Source: Chara braunii
Lineage: Eukaryota; Streptophyta; Charophyceae; Charales; Characeae
Direction: 5' to 3'
NCBI GenBank assembly: GCA_003427395.1
Contig: BFEA01000172.1
Coordinates: forward strand, 127,011 to 161,403
Length of the DNA: 34,393 nt
Below, in pieces: positions 1-9,856 of this stretch. A program made the translations under genes and the position numbers. Numbering within the stretch: the stretch's first letter is position 1; every line of letters begins with the position of its first letter. A model generated the notes under the pieces. It was given only the letters and a program-made list of their open reading frames with translations, made no database searches and had not been told where the DNA came from.

Positions 1-74
<74 letters not shown>
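1..74. repeat. (AG)n microsatellite at window edge
   Basis: Uninterrupted AG dinucleotide run from the first base to position 74. It is cut by the window edge, so its true length is unknown. Confidence 0.98.
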
Positions 75-76
<2 letters not shown>

Positions 77-1003
77 ACCTTCTGGTTTATTGTGGTGGCC
101 ATAGCTGCATGTGAACATACACGAGACCTCGACGTGGAATGGAATCGCACGTGTGTTGTACACTGAAATGTGAGCTTGCGATATGATGATAAGCAGCCCG
201 AAGTCGTGAGATTGTTGACAGGTCACGGCAGGGTCTGCCTGCCCGTCAGTCGAAATGGGTTGATCAATGCAGTCCAGCCAAACTGATAGTTCCATTGCTA
301 GGTAGCTTTAGTGTTTCTGATCTGTTGAGTTCCGGGCTCCAACAGCTTTGGGGAAAGTTGACCTTCGAAATTCGGGAGCATTTTTTACTAAATTTATAGT
401 TTTTATTCTTTTTTTTTCCTGGTCGGCCACTAACATTATTGATACTAATTGAGAGTATATATCTGATTCCATCATTAGAACTAATTGTTCATCCATTGAC
501 AGGATTTCACAGTGGTCCACCCTGGTCCCAGTCCCAGCGCCAGTCCCAAGTGCCAGTTTCACCCCCAGCCTCATCCAGTATACCATGTTCTCATGCCCCA
601 AGTCAGGGCCAGTGCTAGTAGGATAACAGGCCGTCATAGGTAGATGCTGGTAGATACCGGTAGGCATAGGAAAAAGTTGGTAAAAGTCGGTAGGCCCTTT
701 AGTACACTCGGTCCAGTCAGCACAAAATCCCGAAGAAAAACTGTGAACCTCCAGAAGCGGTGAGCATCAGCAGAGGGACTGGCCCATAACCGCTAGAGGA
801 AGTCCGGAAACGAAAAGCGAGGTGCAAAAGTCCAGTTGTTGAATTATTCAACAAATATAACTACACACTTTTGGATACGTTGTTGGGTGCTGCTGTAGGA
901 ACGGTGGGCGCCCATAGCCATAGCTAGGTCAAAAATGAGAGAGATTGAGTCACAATGAGAGGAATTCAGTGGCAACACTAGGCTGAGGGTAGATTGCGGG
1001 CTG

Positions 1004-1007
<4 letters not shown>
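75..1007. other. No gene recognised
   Basis: I see no convincing coding region. There is a short run of CCAGTCCC-like repeats at about 520-560 and GGTAG-rich repeats at 640-700. The minus-strand open frame at 308-667 has no recognisable motif and covers those low-complexity repeats. Confidence 0.5.

Positions 1008-1039
<32 letters not shown>
1008..1039. repeat. (AG)n microsatellite
   Basis: AG run of about 32 bases, lying just upstream of the LTR end and primer site and possibly inside that LTR. Confidence 0.95.
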
Positions 1040-1040
<1 letters not shown>

Positions 1041-1123
1041 ATGTCTCGCATGTGTTTCTTGTGTGTGCATCTCAATGTGAGATTGGTGTGTCAATGGTGT
1101 TGTGCATGGTTGGCCTCAAAGCA
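1040..1123 (+). mobile_element. 3' part of an LTR (retrotransposon remnant)
   Basis: The stretch ends in GCA, followed two bases later by a tRNA-Met primer-binding site. The same arrangement (LTR ending in GCA, a few bases, then TGGTATC or GGTATC) occurs in the two retrotransposons of the central region, which supports reading 1123 as an LTR 3' end. The LTR start is not determined. The sequence does not visibly match the central family's LTRs, so it is probably a different element. Confidence 0.5.
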
Positions 1124-1125
1124 AT

Positions 1126-1137
1126 TGGTATCGGAGC
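1126..1137 (+). other. Primer-binding site, initiator tRNA-Met type
   Basis: TGGTATCGGAGC matches the plant LTR-retrotransposon primer site TGGTATCAGAGC at 11 of 12 positions. It is placed directly after the putative LTR end. Confidence 0.6.
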
Positions 1138-1511
1138 AAACCCTCGTCACCTCTTCGGACGGACACCGGGACACGGGAGTAGCCGGCATGTTTGAAGAAA
1201 AATAATCTTTCAAGATCTCTACTACAGTGCAAGGAACCCGTCCGTTCATCACTTGCTGGAGTGTACCGGATAGCATGCATGTCACACAGATCACACAGAT
1301 TGCATTGTCTCACACGAAGTTCAATGGAAGATGAGTGGAAACCAGGAAGCGTAGCTCAATTATCATAACCAGATTAAAGAAAGAGAATCACGATTTCAGA
1401 ATGTATAGCGCCCAACAGAATTACAAGTTTTCTTCATCCAACAAGAATTCAAGGCCTGGCGCTCAGCAGCGCCAGCTGCCAATCATCAAGGACGGCGCTC
1501 CACAGGTAAGT
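1138..1511 (+). other. Retroelement leader, possible gag-start remnant
   Basis: This follows the primer site. A KFNG-like motif (about 1315-1328), reminiscent of the start of copia-type gag, is followed at once by a stop. A downstream open frame from 1335 is basic and Gln/Ser-rich with no known domain. It runs into a strong 5' splice-like signal, CAG then GTAAGT, at 1503-1511, and CT-rich DNA follows. This could be a retroelement leader with a splice donor, or coincidence. There is no internal domain to prove gag. Confidence 0.25.
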
Positions 1512-2745
1512 CACACCATAGCTCACTTCTCTCTCTTCTCTCCTGGTCTCTCTCTTCTCTCCTTCTGTCTATAGTCCTGGTCTACTCACCCTCACCATGC
1601 ATGCACACTCCCTATCTCACGAGGATCTACTCTGAATACTACTCACTGGTTCTCTCTACTGACTATTCTTACTACTAAAACTAACTAGTACTGGCGCAGC
1701 TATGGTTGCCTTCCTTCCAGCCAGCGCCCAACTCTCTCTTCCTTCAGCGCAGCTCTCAAGCCTAGCGCTGCTCAATCACGTCTGGCGCACAAGTGCCTTC
1801 AGCACTTCACACTCTCATGCGAATGAGTATCCGCCGAATGGGGAGGCTGGCCAGTCCTTTATAGCGCTGGATTGATCTGGCGAGGTCTGCTTTCGGCCTC
1901 CAAGTGCCTGGGACTCCTGCCCAGTACCTGTTGTTGCAAAGTGTGTGTCCCAATACCCTTCCCACGGACTGCTGCTGCTTTGGCCGTCGGGCCTGTCTTT
2001 TGGACTCCTGGTCTGAGTCAGAATTGACTCGTGGGGCTGTGACTGGTCTGGGACTGTGACCTTCGACTTATTGCCTAACAGACATGACCCTATCTCAGTC
2101 TTGAAATTTGAACCCAGTACCTGTTCGTCTAGGACCTGACTGTGACTATTCAAAATGACTTTTCATCTCACACTGGATGCGACATTTGCCTCAGGGAACT
2201 TGTCTTTTGGAATGCTGCTTGTGAAATTGATTTCTGGCCGAGAGGGCCCTTTTATGTTGGGGTCACATTTACGGGTCTGAATCGTAATTTAACAGAACCG
2301 AACGTGAAACTGTGATTTCATACGGATCCCCAGTAAATACAAATGAGAAACTGATTCATTCACTAAACATAATCTAGTTTTGATTCTTTTATACAAGGCC
2401 GAAAGTGACTGGAGAAGAGAAACTAGGATTGCGCCGAAGAGGAAGACAACTCACCTCACATTTGCAATTGGAGCACGAGATTGTGGAGATTTGTCTTCAA
2501 GGAAATGCAGAGAAGAACTTCTCCACCCCAGCCTTGCATGTTCGTTGGTCTTGTCTTTTGGTGACTTCACTGCTGGTCGTCATATGTCTTAGGTCTATCA
2601 GATGGGTTGCGTCTGTAGACAGGTAGGGTTAACCTGCCGAAGGCAAAGCGTGTAAAGTAGCTTCACGGGCATGAGTAGCAGCAGGCATTCATTAAACAAC
2701 CTGCCTAGCCCTACCATAGCCCCTGTGCAAGAAATGAAAGGGATT
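1512..2745. other. No gene recognised; CT-rich, GCGC-clustered DNA
   Basis: The block begins CT-rich (1525-1575). About ten GCGC sites, mostly within CTGGCGC or CAGCGC contexts, lie between 1410 and 1870. Degenerate GACTGTGAC-like repeats lie at 2030-2150. Open frames at 1815-2153 (minus) and 2380-2626 (plus) have no recognisable motif. Confidence 0.5.
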
Positions 2746-2760
2746 AAAAAAAAAAAAAAA
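2746..2760 (+). repeat. Poly-A tract
   Basis: Fifteen A residues preceded by GGATT. It could be the tail of a retroposed sequence, but no recognisable body lies upstream. Confidence 0.9.
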
Positions 2761-2833
2761 GATTGGTACTGACCAGCCTGTGGCGAACTGCATGAGCAAA
2801 AGCGTTGGCCGATCTAAGAGCTCACGGAAAGCA

Positions 2834-2977
2834 TTTACCCTACCTGCTTTGGCATCCTGTTTTTGATGGTAAATAATTCTTCACGACTTTGGGGCCAGTC
2901 CTTAGATTGCCCATTGGCTGATCGATTGGCATTCACCATAACCTGGTAGTAAATTAAGAGTCACCAATCCGGGTAAA
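2834..2977. mobile_element. Small MITE-like element, TTTACCC/GGGTAAA ends
   Basis: The 144-bp stretch is bounded by TTTACCC and GGGTAAA. Its interior is similar to 16227-16413 in the leader of the plus-strand retrotransposon: both contain a CCTGTTT...TAAATAATTC block followed by GGGCC(A)GTCCTTA and a GATC...ATTGG block. The corresponding part of the minus-strand retrotransposon lacks this segment, which suggests a mobile insert rather than a shared leader. Confidence 0.45.
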
Positions 2978-3121
2978 GTCCACTCCTGGGTTTTAGAGCT
3001 ACTAGAATCTACACGGTGAAGGTAGTGGAATGCCTCACCTTTGATTGACCCCTGTGCTATTGGCCAGCATGGACAACTATCCGATGTCTACATGCATAGC
3101 CCTCTTAATCCTCCTCCAACC

Positions 3122-3897
3122 CTAACTCCGAAGAAAGGAGAAGAGGAAAGAAGAGAAAAAGAAGAATGAGGGGGATGAAGATTTAGCGAAGGTGAAGGAG
3201 GAGCTGGGAGAAAAGGAAGAAGTTGTGCAAAACGGAACGGTGGAGAACAGGAAAAGAAATCGCTGCCTGGAGACAAGAGGGCTGCAAAGGAGGAGGAGAG
3301 GAAGAAGATGGAGGCTAAGGTCTTCGCCCAACACGTCCTGGTTACTGCTTATGGGCCTGAACTATGAGAGGAAGAGGAAGAACAAATCGCACAGGACAGC
3401 AGCCAGGCTGATGCACAGATCAATAATCTGAAGAGCAAGCTGCAGCAGGCAGAGCAAAGGACAGAACAGCTGGAGAAGCAGCATAAAATTTTGGCTAACA
3501 CTAAAGCCCTGTGTGCCAGACTGCGAGCGAAGTTGGCAGAAGGGAAGATGGAGGAGGATATGGCCACCGCTACCATCTTGGCCCTGGACAATGCAGAGCG
3601 CGTTGATGCCCTGTGTGAAGAAGCCAGGCGAGCCCAGGGAGAGCAGAAGAAGGAAACATGTTTAAGGGGATGAGTAGCGGGATAGCCACCTCTTTTGTAG
3701 ACTTTGTTAGGAGCATAACCGAAGAACGGAATGAGCATGGTGGAGGAGGAGGAGATTGAGGAGATTGAGGAGGTGGAGATGGAGACGGCATTGGCGGAGG
3801 AATAGCCGAAGGACCTGCTGGTGGTGCAGAAGACAGCCAGCTTGGACATGAGAGCAGGATCAAGGTGAAGCAAGTAGATGATTTAAGATCCAAGTAA
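3122..3897 (+). pseudogene. Decayed coiled-coil protein remnant
   Basis: A purine-rich stretch reads as a Lys/Glu-rich protein in frame 2, roughly 3248-3364, ending in a TGA at 3365. The same frame then reopens at 3368-3673 with a heptad-like coiled coil (Glu run, then Leu/Ala/Gln-rich segments such as LRAKLAEGKMEED). At about 3650 the sense shifts to frame 1. An ATG at 3658 begins a segment reading MFKGMSSGIATSFVDFV, followed by Gly/Asp-rich codons interrupted by TGA at 3757 and 3766 and ending at TAA 3895. Coding character passing through several stops and one frame change suggests a broken gene. I do not recognise the family. A repetitive purine-rich stretch mimicking coding sequence is the alternative. 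Confidence 0.35.
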
Positions 3898-5036
3898 TCT
3901 CAAAAAATACACCCGTATATATTGAGCTCGTAATGGTACTTCACAAAATTACAAAGTTTTTTCTACAGGCTAAAGAATAAGCATGTTCCTGCCAGCGTAG
4001 AAACATGATTTAATCGATCAAAATAAGGCAAATGTGTGTTGGGCGCTTGCCTGAGTCCAAGTCTGGGTCCATGTGCTAATTGTGTTGACGTGATCTGTGG
4101 CTTTGCCTTGGACTGGGACAAAGTAGCCAGTCGGTAGCACGACAGGAACAGGACCGAAATTTGGCACCAGACGGACTTGTGGAAGGACACAACAGATGGG
4201 ATAGGATTCGGCCAGTACCCAGCTGGGATTTCCCAGCACTTGGGTAGGCCCAAAAGCAGTCCCGTAGGTTTATGAGGGGCAGCTGCCAAAGAGATCGTGA
4301 GTACTCGGAGTCGTATGTAGGTAGACTTCAGGTTAGGTTCAGGCCCTGATGTAGAATTGCACGACGAAATGATATTCCCACCAAAAGCCAGGAACTTCAT
4401 GTATGTGCCCCAGGTAGTACCCTGCCAGGAGGGACTGGAGGCCGGGTGAGCAAGAGTACATCATTCGGTGCAATGACCAATCCACTCATTCACCCGGCAG
4501 TCATGCCGCTGTTCCGCGAAGATGGAGACGTTGGCTGAGCTCCTGGAAGTTGAAGTTGGAGCTGGAGGGTGAAGGTGAAGACCATGGCTATGGAGGTGTA
4601 CTTCATCCGGAGGACCGGAGAGGGTCGACTTGGAGGTAGGTGATGGAGATGGAGCATTTGTATTGTACTTCGATCGTCCGGGGTAGCCTTGGATGTTCCA
4701 CCATAGGCAGTAGCCAAGTTAGGAGGAAGGTGAAGAGAGCGGAAGGAGAGCTCTTTCCGAGGCTCGCAGTAAGCGGGAGCAATCGGACATTGATTCTGGT
4801 TCAGTCATTCATTGTTGCTTTTAATATTATCGTTAAGATGTTGGAGGTGATATCGAAGTAGAGATGGTGGCGGAGAGAAAGGAGGGAGTGTTCTTCTTCT
4901 TCTTCTTCCCATTCTTGTTCTTCCCTTGTCTCAGTCTTATTCTATTTTGAGTTGCAATGGATGGCATGGTCTCACCTTTGACTTTTGCATTGTGAGCTGA
5001 CCCCAGGATCACAGCAGAGAGCACAAGAGAAAGAGA
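3898..5036. other. No gene recognised
   Basis: Open frames at 3963-4400 and 4018-4239 (minus) and 4640-4861 (plus) show no motif I can name. From about 4890 the sequence turns CT- and then AG-rich. Confidence 0.5.
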
Positions 5037-5061
5037 GAAAGAGAGAGGGGGGGGGGGGGGG
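5037..5061. repeat. Purine low-complexity tract with poly-G
   Basis: A GAGAGAAAGAGAGA-like run passes into 15 consecutive G residues (5047-5061). Confidence 0.9.
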
Positions 5062-5645
5062 AAGAGGCTTGACCAAGGGGGAGGGTGATTCCCCATACCA
5101 TCTCCGTCTTCCTCCTCCTCTCCTCCGGCCATTCTATCCTTCACCTAGTATAATCTTCTTCTCCTTCTCTGCTGATGATGGAATATTTCACCATACAGCA
5201 ACTTTCTCCCCTTTTCCTCCTCCTCTGGTTGTGAACCACCAGACATGCATAGAATCCCCTCTTTCTCCTCGGCTTCCTTGTCTGGCAGATTAATCCCACT
5301 CCAACACACCACCTGCTTCTTTTTCTTCTGCTCCTCCTCCTCGCCCTCCTATAAATGAAGAACAGGTCCTTTTTATGAAAGGGGAGCCAGCTTTCCAGAA
5401 ATGGTCCCAGCCCTCACAGAGGGCCCATTCCAAGAGCTTTTGCCCCACAATTTTTTGTTGCATCAACACATCTGCAAGGAAAACGAGTGATAGCGAAATG
5501 ACAGAAATCCAGAATGCAAAATCACATTGAAAGCCAGCAAGTCCAAATGCACCTCTACTTGCTCCACCACCAACACATGTATCCACAGCCTTTCCTTCTA
5601 CTTGGTGCTAAATGCCCAGACTACGATCACACAGCTACTAGCAGC
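5062..5645. other. No gene recognised; CT-rich
   Basis: The segment is CT-rich with TCCTCC clusters. The open frames crossing it on both strands reflect low stop density. Confidence 0.5.
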
Positions 5646-5758
5646 CTACTAATTGACAATGCATCCTGTTGACGTCAGCAGCCACAACCGAAGTACATGA
5701 AGATGTCGACCTTGTAGACCATCGCCAAGACGAGGTACAAGCCCTCACATCATCAACC

Positions 5759-5802
<44 letters not shown>

Positions 5803-6426
5803 CGTCTTTACTACCCATGTCTTCCTTCCCATACACGAAGACCACCACCACCTCCACTGGCTATGTCCAAGCCAAGCCCGGCTATGCAGGCTAGCTATGG
5901 CGCTGCCCTCAGCAGCGACCTACACCCTGCACGTCAGTGTGTGCACACAGCACCAGCGCTAGCGCAGCAAGCAGCCCGTGAGCGTTCACTCCAGCAGCGC
6001 TGCCATCCGCAAATGCAAGTGCCCCGATCCCCATGGGGGAGCCCGACCCTTTCCTATATGGAAAGTGGCGGCCTCATCCCACTTGCTTGCCCCGTGAGAC
6101 CAAGTTTCCAGTAGCTTCAGTCTCGGCCAAAGTGTCTGCCCCCTGGCCCGTTCAGACAGTGGCCTGGGACCAATTTCGTTAGGCATGCCCGGCCACCGAG
6201 GCACAACGTGCGGTGTCCCCTGCCTCAACCACGTTGCTGGAAAAGCCTGGAAGGCTCACAAATATTTCCGATTCTCACGAGCGAAGCGGATGTAACCAAC
6301 TGGTGCGTGGCAACTGTCTGGCACCCACCAAGATTTGCAAAACATTGAGATTCAGGGGGGCCGCCTTCACTTAGGGCTGGCATGCACCTGCTGCAGGGCC
6401 TTGTGCCGAGGGGTAAACCCTCGCAC
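5646..6426 (+). repeat. Dispersed repeat R, copy 1
   Basis: The segment matches the reverse complement of 14735-15438 along its length. Shared landmarks in order are TGACGTCA with CAGC near the start, CGAAGACCACCA, GGCTATG/GCTATGGC, CCCGTGAGC, CCTTTCCT.TATGGAAAGTGG at about 6045-6066, and CCGCCTTCACTTA followed by a terminal CTCGCAC at about 6418-6426. It carries a CT microsatellite that the other copies lack. No protein function is visible. The family may be an old LTR or another non-autonomous element. Confidence 0.6.
5762..5799. repeat. (TC)n microsatellite
   Basis: TC run of 38 bases inside repeat R copy 1. Confidence 0.97.
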
Positions 6427-6710
6427 ATCGCTTGCCATTTGACTCCGTGGAGCTATAATTTCTTGACATGATCAACCAACGGGACAAGCAGGCCGATTTG
6501 GCATTTCTGAAAGACTTTCTACCCCAAAAAGAGTGACTTTTCGCTCAACGGGCCACATCCCCTAGGCCTTCTATCAGAGCAGAGGGCTTTTTGGCCAGTT
6601 CTCTGCAATCAGGGGTACACATCATGCCATGATGGCCCATGCCATGGCATGGTCCATCATTATGTCAGAGAGGCCTCAGGCGCAGCAGCAGGCTCAGAAG
6701 CAGGTCTTGG
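6427..6710. other. No gene; short palindrome
   Basis: There is no coding signal. A palindrome centred on GCCATGGC lies at about 6630-6662, with flanking ATGATGG and CCATCAT arms. Confidence 0.5.
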
Positions 6711-6821
6711 GGGCAGGCCCCACTGGTGCTATGTTTTTGCTACGTTAGCAAGAACCTAGCCAGGTTCTGAGACAAGGTACCCACTTTCTGAGCTTCAACA
6801 TAGCACCAGTACGCAGAGCCC
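6711..6821. mobile_element. Small MITE, family III copy a
   Basis: About 110 bp bounded by inverted ACTGGTGCTATGTT (6722-6735) and AACATAGCACCAGT (6797-6810). Related elements with CACTGG(T/C)GC(T/C)ATG ends lie at 7797-7910 and 8211-8337. Confidence 0.55.
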
Positions 6822-6910
6822 GCTGAACTTTGTCTTTGATTATGTTTCGAATCCAACATCTATGTGGAAGTTTAATTTTTATTATCATCTGATTATGACA
6901 GTTAGACGTC

Positions 6911-7090
6911 TTAAACCACCAGTACTTGGCCCATACACCAGCCACGGCCCCCCAAGCGCAAGTTTCGGAGGCCCGAAACACGACGCGGGCCATCGATGAA
7001 ATGGATCGATGACCCGTGCCGGCTCCAAAACTTGCACTCTTAAACGACAGTGCTACTTTTCTTTGGCTGGGCCAAGTACTGGTGGTTTAA
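6911..7090. mobile_element. TTAA-type MITE, family I copy a
   Basis: Both ends carry TTAA (6911-6914, 7087-7090). Just inside are perfect inverted repeats, ACCACCAGTACTTGGCCCA at the left and its complement at the right. The length is 176 bp plus one TTAA. TTAA target duplication is the hallmark of piggyBac-type elements. No coding capacity. The same ends occur at 30719-30897 and, with a larger interior, at 20492-22305. Confidence 0.8.
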
Positions 7091-7796
7091 CATCTGATTG
7101 CACCGCCCAGATCTCCTACTCGCAAGGCCTACACACTACGCACAGCCCAGTAAGGGCCAGCTCCTTGACCAGCATTCCATGATATAAAAAGAATGCATTC
7201 TTTTGCTGCCAACATTTCATTTGCCATCCAAACATTTTTGTTTCCCTTTAAAAATATTCTTCGTGCAAAGATCAGTGCTCAATCTGAGTTTTTTCAGATT
7301 TTTTCGACAAACCTTCTACACAAGCAAAGCTGCTCAAGTTGGCCTTCTCAACGTTTTGCAAAAAGCCATCGATCGGCCATGGCCAGGTCTACCGGCCCAC
7401 CCTGCAGTCAGCCGCAGGGGGAAAGTTGCACATATTTTGACATCAGAAGCAGTGATGGTTCAAGATTAAGGGATTGGCCAGGAGCCTCTGGACTGTGTGT
7501 GGGAGTCCGGAGGCAAATCCGATGATCACAAGCACATGGTAGAACTCAACTGCCAAGAACAGGGCGACAGGTTGCAGAGCTACCGTAGTAGACTTAGGCA
7601 TAACTCAGTGGGCCCCTGCCCCTAAAGCCCTGACAAGGGCCGGGTGGCCAACCAGCCCTCTTCTGAATTGGGCTACCCTCTTTGGAAAAGGGTCTGCACG
7701 ACTCTGCGGTGTTATCATGATGAGATCCGTGGTGTGACCGTATCTTTAGGAAGGCCTCAGGGCAGTGCCAAGCACTGGCGCAGGCCTCACAATTAT
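7091..7796. other. No gene recognised
   Basis: The open frames at 7193-7525 and 7644-7877 (plus) show no recognisable domain. I see no repeat structure. Confidence 0.45.
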
Positions 7797-7910
7797 GGGT
7801 CAGGGCCCACTGGCGCCATGATCATGCTTGGAAAACACGAACCTGGTCATAATTACGCCATGTTACTGCATTCGTAGCAAAAACATAGCACTGGTGGGGC
7901 ATGGCCCTAA
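7797..7910. mobile_element. Small MITE, family III copy b
   Basis: Inverted ends: left GGGTCAGGGCCCACTGGCGC, right GCACTGGTGGGGCATGGCCC. It has the same organisation and length as the copy at 6711-6821. Confidence 0.5.
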
Positions 7911-8066
7911 TGCCTTCATCACAGAAAAAGCGCAATATAAGCTCACTGACTAGTAACTACCAAAAAATAATGCCACAACTGTCTGGCATATGCTGCAGCT
8001 CCTTGTCAACACTTTTTCTGATCTGATTTGTTGTAGAAGAACCAAAAAGGGTGGAGAAGAGGGACA

Positions 8067-8086
8067 GGGGGGGGGGGGGGGGGGGG
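8067..8086. repeat. Poly-G tract
   Basis: Twenty consecutive G residues. The length may be uncertain because of sequencing error. Confidence 0.95.
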
Positions 8087-8210
8087 CGCAATGGATATTG
8101 GGCCATAACTTCGGCCAAAGGATTGTGGCCTTCCCAAGACACGAAAGGACTGGACTGACGTTTCGGCAACCTCAGCCTCATAATCCACCAAATCAATAAT
8201 AACAGCAAGA

Positions 8211-8337
8211 GGCAGGCCCCACTGCTGCTATGTTCATGCTTGGGGGAGGAAAAGCATCAAACTGTGCCCATAATAGCTTTCCACTCTTTCCAGTTCAGGC
8301 TTTCCTAAAATGACCATAGCACCAGCAGGGCCTGACC
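8211..8337. mobile_element. Small MITE, family III copy c
   Basis: Left end AGGCCCCACTGCTGCTATG, right end CATAGCACCAGCAGGGCCT. Part of the left interior (TTCATGCTTGG) resembles copy b (ATCATGCTTGG). Confidence 0.55.
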
Positions 8338-8488
8338 CTCAACCCATTATTGCTGATAGAAGTCCCAGCTTATGGAAAATATGAGGTAATAAAAAACTCA
8401 AAAAATGAAGTCCATGTGCCATGTGGTTATTAAAAAAAAAACAGCAGCACCACTGCAGCTGGGGCTGCAATGCAGGAGGTCAAGTACC

Positions 8489-8616
8489 CTACCGTCTTTA
8501 CCCGAACACATGGTCATTACCTCTGGTCCGCCGTATCTAGACTGAAAGTTGGCCTAGGGCCCTAAACAGCTATAATGACCATGGCACCACGTGTTCTGTT
8601 CGGGTGAAGACGGTAG
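8489..8616. repeat. Inverted repeat element
   Basis: The left arm starts CTACCGTCTTTACCCGAACA and the right arm ends with its near complement (GTTCGGGTGAAGACGGTAG). ATGGTCATTA and TAATGACCAT lie further in. It looks like a MITE of about 128 bp whose inner segment resembles the right end of the copy at 8211-8337. Confidence 0.55.
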
Positions 8617-8695
8617 CCACACAAACAAAATACAGGGATAGGATTGCACGGCACTGCGCTAAGGACAAATGTGACCTAGACTGCACACACGGGGA

Positions 8696-8783
8696 AAGTT
8701 TTAAGTGTTTTTTTTTCTTTTTTTCTTTTCTTGGGGGAAAAGTTTTAAGTGTTTTTTTTTCTTTTTTTCTTTTCTTGGGGGAA
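8696..8783. repeat. 44-bp tandem duplication, two copies
   Basis: Two essentially identical 44-bp units (8696-8739, 8740-8783), each an AAGTTTTAAGTG head, a T/C-rich tract and CTTGGGGGAA. The near identity suggests a recent event. Confidence 0.95.
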
Positions 8784-8852
8784 GAATCCTGGCCACAAAC
8801 TCTCCCATCGCCACACAACTGAACACAACGGCCGTGCAGTGTAATCCTGGCC

Positions 8853-8910
8853 CCGCTTTACTTCATTGTGTATGGGACAATCCGCTTTACTTCATTGTGT
8901 ATGGGACAAT
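8853..8910. repeat. 29-bp tandem duplication, two copies
   Basis: Two identical 29-bp units beginning CCGCTTTACTTCATTG. Confidence 0.95.
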
Positions 8911-9118
8911 GGGCCCACCAGAATTTCTGTACATTGTACTGCATTCAACCATCCATGGCATTCAGTCCCTCCGTCATCCAGAAGCAAAGCGAAATAAATT
9001 AATTAAATCTGATAAATCATTGATTGATAATTATTAATTATTAATTAATAAATAATTTTGAAAAAACATTAGTGCACACTGCATGGTGATGCAAAAGAAT
9101 TGAAAAACGTAGCCAATT
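8911..9118. other. No gene; AT-rich stretch
   Basis: Contains AATTAATTAA-type sequence at about 8995-9057. Confidence 0.6.
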
Positions 9119-9241
9119 TTGCCGAACTCAGCCCAGATGGGAGGGATATCACGGACCCTAGACTTGCAGTCAGGCTTTTCCCAAATCCTAGTAGAAGAAT
9201 GTGACTGGAAAGTCTTCGGAGCAGACACCCTCTTCGTGAGT
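9119..9241 (+). pseudogene. Reverse-transcriptase-like fragment
   Basis: A short open stretch contains TLDLQSGFSQILVEE followed by a K..GADT segment. This fits the RT pattern (S/T)TLDL.SG(Y/F).Q(I/V).V...D..K.AF.T that precedes the catalytic YxDD block in Ty3/gypsy-type polymerases. The flanking sequence gives no other RT, protease or integrase motif, so at most about 40 codons remain. The plus-strand retrotransposon of this window has the parallel NSGYHQIAIRPEDQHK motif, but the fragment is not a close copy of it. A chance match cannot be excluded. Confidence 0.4.
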
Positions 9242-9856
9242 GTAAAAAGCGGAAAAAAAAAAGATGAATGGGTTCAAGACTTCAAGTGGAGCTGGCAGAG
9301 CCGTGACAAAAGACAGGTTATCAACATAAAACTCACAACATCAGACTACCGTCCAGGAAAGCAAGGAGCAGTGGCAGCAACAGACGGGTGAGAAGTCTAG
9401 AATATCCAACGAAAATGGTTCAGAAATCTTGAACAGTAATCAAACAGACTACATCGCACAGATCGGGCAGCCTGGCATGGCCGCAGACGCGCTATGCAAT
9501 CACAGCCGCCAGTCGGCTGGGTACGGAAAACAGAGGAATGAAGCTGAAGGCCCTGTGCCAGAGATGCGGGTGGAACAAAGAAACCAGTGTTCGTCTAAGG
9601 TGGGCCAACCACCCAACCACTAGCAATCCCTCACGCGTACTGATTCGCTGTAAGGCAGGCTTTTTATCATCAGTGGTGGTCTGTCATATGATGAAGGCTG
9701 GGAATGTGTGGCAGTTGCCTGCAGAATGCCAATCATGACGGTAATCTCGAAGCAAAGGAGCAATATACTTATTCAGAGACAACAGACTGGAGGAGGAAAG
9801 GGGCCAAAGGAGGGAGAGCGCTCAACTGGGTCCAAAGAACTTGGGGCAGACTTCAT
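9242..9856. other. No gene recognised
   Basis: The open frames at 9429-9623 and 9538-9738 (plus) show only a CQRCGW pair of cysteines and no domain I recognise. Confidence 0.4.

Noticed and set aside
1076-1091. 16-base match TGTGAGATTGGTGTGT shared with 30075-30090
   Set aside because: The flanking sequence does not align, so it is not enough to call a second LTR copy.
3349-3873. 174-codon minus-strand Ser-rich frame
   Set aside because: A shadow of the purine-rich plus-strand coiled-coil remnant. Its Ser/Cys/Ala composition is the complement of Glu/Ala/Gln codons.
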